IMG/VR virus record: IMGVR_UViG_3300010885_044304
Coordinates: 1-64,000 of that record
Reading direction: 5' to 3' (one strand)
Source of the DNA: a virus
DNA: 64,000 nt
In this document: positions 9,003 through 17,393 of the stretch, piece after piece
How the letters are laid out: each line of letters starts with the position of its first letter
Position numbering within the stretch: position 1 is the first letter of the stretch
Program-made: the position numbers and the translations under genes
Notes under the pieces: generated by a model
What the model saw: only the letters and a program-made list of their open reading frames with translations
Database searches by the model: none
Told to the model about the DNA's origin: nothing

Positions 9003-9217
9003 CGTCTGACCCTCAAGAAATTGTCAAGGTGATTGAGGGCATGGATGCGGAGGCCAAAGACATCCGTAATGAAAATCTCAAGATGTGTTGGTACATGCGA
9101 GGCGGCGTTACCTACAACGAAGTGATGAATCTCAGTCATGAAGAGCGCAAAATGATTGGTGTCATCATCAAAGAAAATTTGGAAACAACCAAAAAAACTG
9201 GACTGAACTTTTTCTAA
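8981..9217 (+). CDS. 51: gp51-like baseplate hub assembly protein, probably made by -1 frameshift from gp26
   Basis: The reading frame encodes a conserved helix-rich end: CWYMRGGVTYNEVMNLS followed by KMIGVIIKENLETTKKTG and FF. This is typical of the short gp51-like proteins next to gp26 in marine T4-like phages. The frame lacks a convincing start. A TTG at 8927 and ATGs at 8936 and 9041 have no clear ribosome site, and homology-like sequence (FFRSRLLASDP) begins exactly at the slippery site. I therefore give the segment downstream of the slip. The geometry mirrors gpG/gpGT tape-measure chaperones of other tailed phages. Independent initiation at one of these codons remains possible. Confidence 0.65.
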   Translation, partial: FFRSRLLASDPQEIVKVIEGMDAEAKDIRNENLKMCWYMRGGVTYNEVMNLSHEERKMIGVIIKENLETTKKTGLNFF

Positions 9218-9218
9218 C

Positions 9219-9716
9219 ATGAATTTTGAGCTGGCCCAACAACACATCGAACAGTGGATCATGGACTTTGTAGAAAAGCCCAATCCACTGTTAAACAATT
9301 GGCCGCCGTGTCCCTATGCCAGGCAGGCCAGACTCAATCAACAGATTGATATTAGACCAGGTTGTTACAACCCCATAGACGACATAAAACAGGTTGATAT
9401 GGGAGAATTTGAAGTCGTGGTTTATGTGTATGAGCGTGAACGCTGGTCAGCCAACGAGTTTAATGAACTGGTAGAAACTGCAAACATATCTTATTTGGCG
9501 CAACGAGGTTTGATAGCCTTGGCCGATCACCCCGACGATGTAGAAACTGTGGCAGGTGTGGTTATGAATCAAGGCACTTATGCTATTGTATTTGTACAGG
9601 ACTTGGCCAAACTCAATCACTTTGCTCGAATACTGGGTAAAAAAGATTTTTACAAGGATTGGCCAGATGAATACCTAGATGTATTGTTTGCTGGTCGGAT
9701 TGATCCTAGACTATGA
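9219..9716 (+). CDS. Conserved phage protein of unknown function with a WPPCPYA motif
   Basis: This 165-residue protein starts one base after the gp51-like stop. An early segment NNWPPCPYARQARL contains a single conserved-looking Cys. The rest is a mixed alpha/beta domain. I recall related 'PCPxA' proteins in marine phages but know of no function. Its place after the hub genes and four-base overlap with the next gene suggest co-translation. Confidence 0.7.
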   Translation: MNFELAQQHIEQWIMDFVEKPNPLLNNWPPCPYARQARLNQQIDIRPGCYNPIDDIKQVDMGEFEVVVYVYERERWSANEFNELVETANISYLAQRGLIALADHPDDVETVAGVVMNQGTYAIVFVQDLAKLNHFARILGKKDFYKDWPDEYLDVLFAGRIDPRL

Positions 9717-10147
9717 CATACGAATATGCTCGCATAGACCTTGCCAAGACTACATATCAGGCCACAGTGGCCTGGCAGTATCTACAGGATCCTGACATAG
9801 CAGAACTCAATGACATCTACAGAACATACTGTATCTACCGGCACTTTGGGTCAGTAATGCCAATATTTGACAGTCAGTACCAAGATCCTGACACAGATGT
9901 GATCGGCTATTATGATGCAGAACGATTGGTAGCGTTCTCTTTGATCAAACGCTATGATACTGAAAATGCACTATGTGCTCAGTTTGCTTGGACATACAGC
10001 AAACCCAAGCTGAGATTGGGAATAGAAAGTTTAAAAACAGAATGTGCTATCTATAGAGCGCGAGGGTTTAGATACCTGTACTTGGATCAAGCACACTTGT
10101 ACAAGCAAGGCCTAGAAGGCTTTGAACTGTTGGGACCATTACAATAA
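9713..10147 (+). CDS. Possible GNAT-like acetyltransferase-fold protein
   Basis: This 144-residue protein overlaps the preceding gene by four bases (ATGA). Its layout, with a central strand pair around DVIGYYDAERLVAFSLIKRY, then a helix, then RARGFRYLYLDQAHLYK, resembles the second half of GNAT N-acetyltransferases. A clean acetyl-CoA loop (Q/RxxGxG/A) is not obvious, so activity is doubtful. No substrate can be proposed. Confidence 0.55.
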   Translation: MTYEYARIDLAKTTYQATVAWQYLQDPDIAELNDIYRTYCIYRHFGSVMPIFDSQYQDPDTDVIGYYDAERLVAFSLIKRYDTENALCAQFAWTYSKPKLRLGIESLKTECAIYRARGFRYLYLDQAHLYKQGLEGFELLGPLQ

Positions 10148-10156
10148 AGGACACAA

Positions 10157-10492
10157 ATGGCAGACATATATCATATTTGGGCAAACAAACAAGGTGACAT
10201 CACGGATATGGACTGGGTCACCAACATGCGTGGCTTCCTCCAGCAGCTGGTGGACGAGAACAAGATGCAATCGTTTAGAATCACAAGATGCAAACTGGGG
10301 TTTCGTAGCATATCATCCATGCCAGAGTGGCATATCATGATGGAGTTTGTTGACATGGCTCAAATGGATAATGCGTTTAAACGTGTTGCTCCACTTGAAG
10401 GCGAATTGGAAACCAAACACAAATCATTCAATCAATTTGTTGGTAGTGACATCGAGCATGCGCTTTTCAGAGATTATCCTGATCAGTTATAA
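10157..10492 (+). CDS. DUF6614-like protein of unknown function
   Basis: This 111-residue protein has an alternating pattern: MADIYHIWANKQ, a helix with FLQQLVDENKM, then FRITRCKLGF, EWHIMMEFVDMAQMDNAFKRV and a C-terminal ALFRDYPDQL. The order and the KLG, 'HI..E..D..Q.D.AF' and 'LFRD.P' positions resemble a small bacterial family I recall as DUF6614, with a ferredoxin-like alpha/beta layout. The function of that family is not known to me. An AAAGGACA ribosome site precedes the ATG. It is the last gene of this plus-strand run. Confidence 0.6.
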   Translation: MADIYHIWANKQGDITDMDWVTNMRGFLQQLVDENKMQSFRITRCKLGFRSISSMPEWHIMMEFVDMAQMDNAFKRVAPLEGELETKHKSFNQFVGSDIEHALFRDYPDQL

Positions 10493-10510
10493 GATGAACG
10501 CAGTTCATCT
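10492..10510 (+). terminator. Hairpin directly after the plus-strand run
   Basis: An eight-base perfect stem (AGATGAAC / GTTCATCT) with a GCA loop starts at the last base of the stop codon at 10490-10492. A short T-containing stretch (GTTGTTTCGC) follows. It could end transcription of the gp26 run, although the T tract is weak. Confidence 0.5.
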
Positions 10511-10950
10511 GTTGTTTCGCTATCGCTCACAACATTATTTCAAAATCAAGTATTGCTAAAGAGCAGTTGTAAGTATCTCATCTAGAACTATGAGCCACAC
10601 TTAGCCCGCACAGGGCTAAGAAAATGGTCGACCTCATCTGAGTCTACTTCACCACACTGGCGTTAGAGCATTACAGAGGCGGTTGTCCGGTACCTCGAGC
10701 TCCGTCTTATACAACGGCAGTTTGTACACACACGCAGTCGTATGCACAAGCGCAGGGTTTTTCTCCCTTCCTTTTTGCTTTGTTTTATCTTTTCAAACAA
10801 TCAAACCACAGCATTTTGTGATCTTCGTCCTGTTAAGGATAGTGATTGAGTGCTTCTTGCAGCGAGAAGACTTCCATCCCTGGGACTTTCGTCCAGGTTT
10901 AGGGCACCCGATGTAGACTGGTGCTGGTCGTTACTGCCGTTAGTTGCCTG
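10511..10950. other. Gene-free region with several hairpins between convergent operons
   Basis: No credible gene is seen here. A perfect eight-base stem CTTAGCCC / GGGCTAAG with a five-base loop lies at 10600-10620. On the minus strand, 10879-10897 folds into a seven-pair stem with one bulged C closed by a GAAA tetraloop. A pyrimidine-rich tract lies at about 10765-10800, and a short overlap of three six-base palindromes at 10689-10702. No tRNA cloverleaf could be built by eye. A structured noncoding RNA, or an untranslated region of the endonuclease gene, is possible. Confidence 0.5.
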
Positions 10951-11424
10951 TTAGATTTTGTTTTTTATATGTGATCCGTGGATGCGGCACTGGATGTGAC
11001 CATTATAGTAGTCATCTGATTCCAGCACTCGACGTGAAAATTGTTCACGTGCTTCTACGTATGAGCATTCAGATCGTGATTTACAGTAGTATAATATTTC
11101 GCGTTTGAAATTGTGTGTGCCTTGCTGATTGATGTCTTCTGTGAGATTGGGAGAGCTGCCGTAGTATTGTTGCCAGTCTGAGTTGATTTTGCTTCTAATT
11201 TTTTTACGTTTTTTAGTGCCATTCTTTAATTTTACTACTTTATACGTGGTCTTTGCAAACTTTGCAAGCTTTTTGCCCACATACATCTTGCCGGTTGTAA
11301 CACAAGTAATCAAGTAGACAAACCCAACACAATCATCGGGAAGTTCAGTAATCTCTTGTCCACCATAATACCAAGTCATATGCATAGTTATGACAGTAGG
11401 CCAGCAATGGCATAAAATTACCAT
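10951..11424 (-). CDS. GIY-YIG endonuclease (SegE-like)
   Basis: This 157-residue protein carries the GIY-YIG nuclease core. VGFVYLITCV near residue 33 stands for the GIY strand and KMYVGKK about 12 residues later for YIG. A basic segment (KKRKKIRSK) and a helix with YVEAREQF, whose Glu would bind the metal, follow. The layout resembles SegE-type free-standing homing endonucleases of T4-like phages. It overlaps the upstream radical SAM gene by a few bases. ATG at 11424 is used, but ATG at 11376 (MTWYYGG) is an equally plausible start. It is the last gene of this minus-strand operon and adjoins the structured gap. Confidence 0.75.
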   Translation of the reverse strand: MVILCHCWPTVITMHMTWYYGGQEITELPDDCVGFVYLITCVTTGKMYVGKKLAKFAKTTYKVVKLKNGTKKRKKIRSKINSDWQQYYGSSPNLTEDINQQGTHNFKREILYYCKSRSECSYVEAREQFSRRVLESDDYYNGHIQCRIHGSHIKNKI

Positions 11425-12467
11425 TCGGTAACATGATGCATATCTGTTAATTTATCTCTTGTACATTTTGTAGTGCATTCTAAACTATCAAATTTTAAAA
11501 ATTCAGTAGACCAATATGAATCACCTATAATATCTGTAAATGTACGATTATTAAGATTAAATTGAGTAGATGCCAAATGATGCCATACTGAATTGTGTTC
11601 ATACCTGTTGGCAGTCCAGCAACAAGGATAAAATTCTCCTTGACTACTTAAAAATACACCTTTGTTACCAATTAAACAGATACCTGCCTGCTGTGTATTC
11701 TTAACAAGATCTTCTGCTCTTTGAAAATAGATTTTCTTTAGTTCCTGCCCTGGCCGTATTTTAGTTGAAAGTTGATGTTGAGTACGTTCAAATCTATGAC
11801 TACTAGATACTAATTCAGTTTTGGTAGGTTCTAATAAATCATTCTTGCCATATGCCACAGGATACTTGCTGCCAAATTTAGTGCTTTTGGTTAATTGATA
11901 AAGATCAAAACCCATGCTAGATGCTAACTGTTGCTGGTAGGCAATAAAATCTTGATTAAACCTAAATGCAATAGCGGCCCAAACTCGATAGGTAGTATAA
12001 TTGTTTAAAAAAAATGTTCGAATTCCTTGTTCAATGCTGTACCAATTAGAGTTAACTCTATATTGTTCATTGCTAGATTGATCCCATCCGTCAATACTCC
12101 AGTTAATTTCGTCATTTTCGTCAAGTGTGAGAGCCAACTCCTTCCACCAAGCAGTAGGCTTATAACTTCCGTTAGTAATAATAACCAACTGGATCATGGG
12201 ATTTGTTTGTTTAAGCCAACCGCATATTTCTACAAAGTCCTTGCAATATATAGGATCTCCGTCGTTACCGCAGAATGTTATTTTTTTAATTTGTTTAACT
12301 GTGCTTTCGCCAATTTGTTCTTGAAAAAATTTAAGAGTCAATTGTCGATTCAACAGACTCTCTGGCAATTCAGCCCTGGGACACCGCGGGCACTTCAGTG
12401 TACAAATACTCGATAGTTCTATATGCCAATGATCCCAAGCTATCACAGTTGAATCTCCCTTTGCCAT
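11418..12467 (-). CDS. Radical SAM protein with C-terminal cysteine-rich domain
   Basis: This 349-residue protein has the radical SAM cluster motif C22-x3-C26-x2-C29 (CTLKCPRC) at the end of the first strand. ITFCGNDGDP follows in place of the usual GGEP loop, then VIITNGS and WSIDGWD strands typical of the barrel. The C-terminal part holds CLIGNKG, YPCCW and CTTKC, a spacing like SPASM/twitch auxiliary-cluster domains. It is a paralogue of the next gene upstream. The substrate is unknown. It overlaps both neighbours and is probably co-translated with them. Confidence 0.85.
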   Translation of the reverse strand: MAKGDSTVIAWDHWHIELSSICTLKCPRCPRAELPESLLNRQLTLKFFQEQIGESTVKQIKKITFCGNDGDPIYCKDFVEICGWLKQTNPMIQLVIITNGSYKPTAWWKELALTLDENDEINWSIDGWDQSSNEQYRVNSNWYSIEQGIRTFFLNNYTTYRVWAAIAFRFNQDFIAYQQQLASSMGFDLYQLTKSTKFGSKYPVAYGKNDLLEPTKTELVSSSHRFERTQHQLSTKIRPGQELKKIYFQRAEDLVKNTQQAGICLIGNKGVFLSSQGEFYPCCWTANRYEHNSVWHHLASTQFNLNNRTFTDIIGDSYWSTEFLKFDSLECTTKCTRDKLTDMHHVTEW

Positions 12468-13303
12468 TGTGCATTAAAATTTGTTTTTTCTTTGTTGGTA
12501 GAACAACTTTTTTTACAAATAAGATTTGGAGTTGCAGTAGTCCATGTGGCTTTTATTAACTCGAAGTCAGTGACAAAATTACTTTGTCTATTGCCTAACC
12601 AACAGCAGGGACTGACCCGTCCTTGAGCATCTATATAGATACTTTGATCCGCCAAGGCGTGACAATGTATTGACCCATTATTTTCACTGGGACTATACCA
12701 TCCCACGGGAAATTCTAATTGATTCGGGAAAGGACGTTTACTGACTTTGGCTCGAAACCAAGTAAATCCCATGCTACGTGCTAACTGTTCCGCTGCATCA
12801 ACCTGATTTTGATTGTGCCCAAATACTAACATATCCCAGTGAGCTGGACCGCCTGCATCAATAAACGCCTGAGCATTTTTCATTAGCTTAGACCAATTGC
12901 AATTAACACGATAAATGTGATTAGTGTCCTGAAGCCCATCAATACTGAATACAACATAATCCTGCGGTTGATTCATTATGACAGCAAGATCTTGCCACCA
13001 CTCAATTCTTTGCAACGCACCATTGGTATTCATCCCCAACACAATATCAGGATTGATACTTCTGACCCAGCGATAAATTTCTAACGTATGACGTCCAGCA
13101 GCTGGATCTCCGTAGTCTCCGCACATGAACATTTTGTCTAAATTTGCAATTTGTTCAATTGAGAAATGTTGCTGTATTTGATCAACAGTAAGATGATTTT
13201 TTTGTGTTTTGTCAAATTCCGTGTCGACCTCTCTTGCACAAGCAGGACAAGCCAACTGGCAAACATCAGTGGGTTCAACATGTAATACTTTTAATTCACG
13301 CAA
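12443..13303 (-). CDS. Radical SAM protein
   Basis: This 286-residue protein has the motif C15-x3-C19-x2-C22 (CQLACPAC), then FMCGDYGDP as the loop after strand two, and VFSIDGLQD. A C-terminal set, ALADQSIYIDAQGRVSPCCW and ICKKSC, suggests an auxiliary iron-sulfur domain. It is shorter than its neighbour but clearly related: both share a GDxGDP-type loop, a SIDG segment and a PCCW motif. The start appears to be TTG at 13303, inside the end of gp46, as no ATG precedes the first Cys. No substrate can be assigned. Confidence 0.83.
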   Translation of the reverse strand: MRELKVLHVEPTDVCQLACPACAREVDTEFDKTQKNHLTVDQIQQHFSIEQIANLDKMFMCGDYGDPAAGRHTLEIYRWVRSINPDIVLGMNTNGALQRIEWWQDLAVIMNQPQDYVVFSIDGLQDTNHIYRVNCNWSKLMKNAQAFIDAGGPAHWDMLVFGHNQNQVDAAEQLARSMGFTWFRAKVSKRPFPNQLEFPVGWYSPSENNGSIHCHALADQSIYIDAQGRVSPCCWLGNRQSNFVTDFELIKATWTTATPNLICKKSCSTNKEKTNFNAQWQREIQL

Positions 13304-15058
13304 TGTCTACATCCGTATTGTAACTAGTAAAACCGTTTTCTTTGACCACACGCAGAATATTTTCCACACGCCCGGCCAGTTCGTCTCTATGACTAACCAA
13401 CCAGATACTCTTGTGTCTTTCTCTACTCATCTGTTTCAGCAGTGCTAGGCTGTTTTCTACGCCTTGTGTGTCTAGTCCACTGTCGATCATTTCGTCAATG
13501 AATAACACATTAATGGGTTGATACAGGCTTTCGAACACATCGCGGAAGGCCCAACTCATACTTAGTATAAGTCGGTTACGCTCGCCCCTTGACAAGTTAT
13601 CGAAGTCTAATTCTCTACCCAATTCCTCAATGCTCACAGTAAGATCATTTTGAAATATCACTGTATGCGGCAAGCCAATGCGATCCAAATAGTGTGTGAG
13701 ACGAGCATTTAGATAGCTAAGATTCTGTTCAATGATCTTCTTGCGTATAAAACTGTCTTTGCTGGTCAGCAACTTGAGTAAGAAGTCTTGATGATCTTGT
13801 AGGCGAGTAAGCGAATTCATTGTATCGTAAGTAACTTCCTGGAGTGCTTGATTTTGCATTTCAGCAATTTGTTCGCCGTAAGGATCTGTTTCTACCGATC
13901 GTGTTGTAAGTTCTTTGCGTAGTGCTTCTAAACTGTTGCGATGATTGAGTGCATCTTCTAGCGTGTCGTAAAATACTTGTGGTTGCAGTCCGGTCTCACC
14001 AAGATCTTCTAACTCGTTTTCTAGTTCCATGATTGCAAGACCAGCTAGGTCAACTTCGACACAGGCTTTATCAAATTCATCTTGTTTAGCAGCAATAATG
14101 GCGTCGTGATTTTTGTCGTGCAGATCTTGTCCGCAAGCATGACATTTATGATCTACTAACGCAGCTAGTTCAGCCGCAATCTTATCAGCATCCTTGCGTT
14201 CGCGAGATTCGTCAAGACGAGCTCTGGCCAATGACTTGGTTGCATCGGCAAGTTCTTTAACCAGATTGTTATATTCTGTTAGCGCCTTGTGTGCAGCAAT
14301 TTCTGCATCAATATCAATATGCTCAAGACTGGCAACAGCAGATTCAAGTTTTGCAACATCCTCTGCTTGCTTAGTGATCCACATTTTTTGTCGTTTACGC
14401 AGGCTTTCAATCTGTTCTTCGATACGCTTGTTGGCTTCTTGTACAGCACGAATACGAAATTCTTCTTGTGTAATTGAATCTTTTGTTGAACGGTTGAGGT
14501 CTTTAATTTTTTCTGCACGTTCACTCAGCATAGTAATACCCAATAGCTGTTCAATAATAGTACGCTGATCGTTGGCTTTCAAACTAAGGAAAGGTTCGGT
14601 ATAGGTGTTTAAGGCCAAGATATGCTTGAACATGTCGTGGCTGAGACCCAAAGTGCGTTCAATTGTGCTTTGTGTTTCTCTTGAATCGCCCTGAGAATCA
14701 TCTGTGATCTCTTGTTCGAGATTGTTGACATAAAATTTAAGCACATTAGGTTTGCGACCCCGCTCGAGGCGATACTGTTGTCCAGCAACAGAGAAGTCCA
14801 AACTGACCAACATGTTCTTGCCGTTGGTCTTGTTACTAGATTATCTTTGCGTATGTTACTGAGTGCTGTGCCATACAAGGCATAACTGAGTGCATTAATG
14901 ATTGTGGTCTTACCTGTACCGTTGCGTGATCCATCGCCACCTAGGTCCAGGTTTTCGCCCAGCACCAAAGTCAAATCGCGTCGATCAAAGTCAATGCCTT
15001 GGGTAGCATTACCCACACTCATAAAATTTCGTACTGTGAGATTTTTAATTTGTATCAT
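13296..15058 (-). pseudogene. 46: Recombination endonuclease subunit gp46 (Rad50/SbcC-like), frameshifted by one base
   Basis: Two frames together make a full gp46. The first (from 15058) has the ATP-binding loop GTGK at residues 47-50 and ends DNLVTR before running out of frame. The second holds LVSLDF...RGRKPNVLKFYV, the zinc hook CHAC, the ABC signature LSRGER and the Walker B VLFIDEMID. Near 14832-14836 the sequence reads GTAACAAG on the coding strand. One extra A would give VNKTNGKNML, the expected family sequence. A single-base deletion is therefore likely, either real or an assembly error. Repaired length would be about 587 residues, normal for gp46. With gp47 it makes the Mre11/Rad50-like nuclease for recombination and DNA degradation. 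Confidence 0.88.
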
Positions 15059-15768
15059 AGTCGTGCGGTAACCATTGGTAGTAAGAAATTTAACATAGAT
15101 TGATGGTGCTCGGCGGTTGGATGACCAGAATAATTAAATAAGCTTCTGAGATTCCATGAAAAGTCATAAAAATCTTTGTGGTCAATTAATTTATAAACAG
15201 AGTTTATTGATTCTTCAATGTCTAAAATTTGTTGGTCATTGGTATTATCAAATGCATCTAATAATCTATCTTTAATTTTAGCATCACTGCTTGAAATGTT
15301 TAGTAAATCTAAAATGTCATTATGGTCTGAATCATTGAACATCAAGTATGGAATAGACAACGAGCTAAGAAATTTTTGCACCAGCACTATTTGATGTAAA
15401 AAATTCCACATGTCATGTAGATAATTACTCCAGTATTTAAATAACAAATGTTGAAACTGTTTCATTTCTTTAGCCGAATGAAAAACACTGTTGGAAGATG
15501 TTGCAGTAATGTCAACTAAAAAATTAGTTTCTCTGCGAACAAACATTTTTCTTGACAAGTTAACCCAGCCAATGACGACCAATTCTGGGCGGCTGTGGCT
15601 GCAATAGTTTATGAGATCAAAAACTATGTGTTGGTTAGACTTTCCTTTGATCGCAACATTGTTCACTGGCATTTTTAATTTTTCTTCCAACAAAAATGAC
15701 CAGGCCTGTTTAGTTCGGTCTGACAACTCGTCACCGTAAGTATTACTACCCCCGTCAATATAAATCAT
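15055..15768 (-). CDS. SGNH/GDSL hydrolase-like protein
   Basis: This protein of about 237 residues begins MIYIDGGSNTYGDEL, a block I variant (GGSNTYGDE instead of GDS). It ends with NYSGHPTAEHHQ, which supplies the block V His. A middle segment LVVIGWVNLSR resembles the strand before block III. Fold and family are clear. Whether the altered block I leaves activity intact is not. The ATG at 15768 overlaps the upstream SGNH stop as ATGA, and its own stop overlaps the gp46 start in the same way. The likely substrate is an ester on a sugar or lipid, by family analogy only. Confidence 0.75.
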   Translation of the reverse strand: MIYIDGGSNTYGDELSDRTKQAWSFLLEEKLKMPVNNVAIKGKSNQHIVFDLINYCSHSRPELVVIGWVNLSRKMFVRRETNFLVDITATSSNSVFHSAKEMKQFQHLLFKYWSNYLHDMWNFLHQIVLVQKFLSSLSIPYLMFNDSDHNDILDLLNISSSDAKIKDRLLDAFDNTNDQQILDIEESINSVYKLIDHKDFYDFSWNLRSLFNYSGHPTAEHHQSMLNFLLPMVTARL

Positions 15769-16334
15769 ACGCAATTGATCCAGTTAGAAATATTCTGTGC
15801 TATAATTTGATTACCCACTTTGTCAAAATGGTTTACATTGCCACGATGTTTTTTAAATATGTTGCTGGTATCAAGTGTTAAGTTTGGTAAATTAATACCA
15901 GCATGAAAAGTTGGAACTGTAGACATTATAGCTACAATTTTTTCATAAATCAACTGATGTATAAATTCAGCATGTTCTAAATCAAAATATTTTTTAAAAA
16001 ATTTCACTAACAATTGTTGATCTTCGAATGGCGATTGATTTTCTATATCATTATATATTAAATCACTAGCATAATGCAGTTGGGTATTTTTTAAGTACGG
16101 ATGATCCTTGATGTATATACGATAAGGACTGGTGTGAAAAATTATCACTCTATCAAACGTTGACAGCTGAGCTTTTTGTATTTGTAAATAGATTTTATAT
16201 TGGGAACATCCTGCTTGTGCAAGATTAGTTATATTGTGATTCTTGCTTAGAATCTGAGGCCACCCTGGATATTCTAAAACACCAGCTGCATTGTAATTGG
16301 CAGCAAAACTATCCCCACAAATTAAAATATTCAT
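15765..16334 (-). CDS. SGNH/GDSL hydrolase-like protein
   Basis: This 189-residue protein has a standard block I (ICGDSFAANY, nucleophile Ser in GDSF), a following LAQAGCSQYKIY (block II Gly), RVIIFHTSPYR (block III region) and a C-terminal GNVNHFDKVGN with the probable catalytic His. It is short for the family. The start codon overlaps the gp47 stop by four bases, placing it as an insert in the gp47-gp46 interval. Confidence 0.78.
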   Translation of the reverse strand: MNILICGDSFAANYNAAGVLEYPGWPQILSKNHNITNLAQAGCSQYKIYLQIQKAQLSTFDRVIIFHTSPYRIYIKDHPYLKNTQLHYASDLIYNDIENQSPFEDQQLLVKFFKKYFDLEHAEFIHQLIYEKIVAIMSTVPTFHAGINLPNLTLDTSNIFKKHRGNVNHFDKVGNQIIAQNISNWINCV

Positions 16335-17356
16335 AGAGTCTGATATATTTGTAATAGAAGTTTTGGATCATAAAATTCGCTTTCGATGGCAGTAATCTGG
16401 TCAGTCACAATTTGGTCTACACTTTCAAATTTAATATCGCCTGGCGCCATGTCAGTCTCTACTGAAGAATTTTTATTAGATATCAATGCCATTTCTCTAA
16501 GATTATATTGCTGTATAAAAGTGTCTTTGATATAGTTTGCTTCTTCGTAGCTGATTTCAATATCCAATTGCACTCGCACATGCATGCGCGGTTGTAACAA
16601 ATTGGCATGGTTATCGATGATCTGACTTAAATTTAATACACGATACAACGGCTGCCTTGGCCAAGCATGATATTCTGGATCACTGCCCCATTTAAGTATA
16701 GTAGCACCTCGTTGGTCGTCACCGGCGTCGGCAAAGTTATGTGGAAAACAGTTACCAATATAGTTGATGTTGCGTTTTTGTTGGCGAAGATGAAAATGGC
16801 CGCTGAATACCTGCCCAAAATTTCCAAAGTTGTCTAATTTAAGTTCACCGTGGTCGGGCATCTCTACCATGGCATTCATTTTAAAATGTGGAAGTTCAAA
16901 ATGCCCAAACATATATTTGGCGCTCATCTTTTGAATGCGCTTGTAGTCATCTCCTACTAGCCAAGGAGCAATAACTACATCGTCTGTGTTTACAAAATCA
17001 TTGCAAATTTGAATATTTGGTAAATGTCGAGCCCACTCTACGCTGTGAATATCTCTTTTGTCGCGATAATACAGGTCGTGGTTGCCAGGAATAAAGAAAA
17101 ATTGATCGAACGCCTGACTTAGTCGTTCCAAGCTACGCAAACTAAAATTCATAGTTTGTAGGTTTAAACTAGCACGATGATGGTGCCAGTCTCCTAAAAA
17201 GAATCCAGTATCGCATCCTTCTTTTTTGGCCAGGTCGATAGCCCACGATACAAACTCTTCGCAGTCAGAATTATGAACCAAACTGTTTGATTTGAGTCCA
17301 AAATGTATGTCGGTAAACAGTATTGCTTTATTGAATAAATTAGCCATAGTAGACAT
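16331..17356 (-). CDS. 47: Recombination endonuclease subunit gp47 (Mre11/SbcD-like)
   Basis: This 341-residue protein has all calcineurin-type phosphoesterase motifs: D16-x-H18 (TDIHFG), GDWHHH at 55-60, GNHD at 91-94, GHFE, and GHFH for the last metal ligands. It is the nuclease partner of gp46 in recombination-dependent replication and host DNA breakdown. Length is near T4 gp47 (339). The first ATG is at 17356. A second in-frame ATG three codons later (17347) would fit better if the strong -10 element just upstream is used. Confidence 0.95.
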   Translation of the reverse strand: MSTMANLFNKAILFTDIHFGLKSNSLVHNSDCEEFVSWAIDLAKKEGCDTGFFLGDWHHHRASLNLQTMNFSLRSLERLSQAFDQFFFIPGNHDLYYRDKRDIHSVEWARHLPNIQICNDFVNTDDVVIAPWLVGDDYKRIQKMSAKYMFGHFELPHFKMNAMVEMPDHGELKLDNFGNFGQVFSGHFHLRQQKRNINYIGNCFPHNFADAGDDQRGATILKWGSDPEYHAWPRQPLYRVLNLSQIIDNHANLLQPRMHVRVQLDIEISYEEANYIKDTFIQQYNLREMALISNKNSSVETDMAPGDIKFESVDQIVTDQITAIESEFYDPKLLLQIYQTL

Positions 17357-17383
17357 TATAATGAATTAATAAGTAGAAGTCAA
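17355..17383 (-). promoter_or_regulatory. Near-consensus sigma-70-type promoter before gp47
   Basis: On the minus strand TTGACT (17383-17378) and TATAAT (17360-17355) are separated by 17 bases, five of six and six of six matches to the host consensus. Transcription would begin near 17348, close to the ATG at 17347, giving a leaderless or nearly leaderless message. Confidence 0.5.
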
Positions 17384-17393
17384 CGTCTCTGAG

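Noticed and set aside
10689-10702. Overlapping KpnI/XhoI/SacI palindromes that look like a cloning polylinker
   Set aside because: Only 14 bases, with no further restriction sites or vector-like sequence around it. Treated as coincidence within a hairpin-rich noncoding region.
10540-10720. Possible tRNA gene
   Set aside because: Some D-arm-like and CCA-like pieces occur, but no acceptor, anticodon and T stems could be built together on either strand.
10683-10916. A 77-codon plus-strand frame in the gene-free region
   Set aside because: It starts at TTG without a convincing ribosome site, has odd composition and overlaps predicted hairpins. No family resemblance seen.
10493-10950. Hammerhead ribozyme suggested by CGAAAGTC
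   Set aside because: The required CTGATGA core segment is absent on both strands near the GAAA hairpin.
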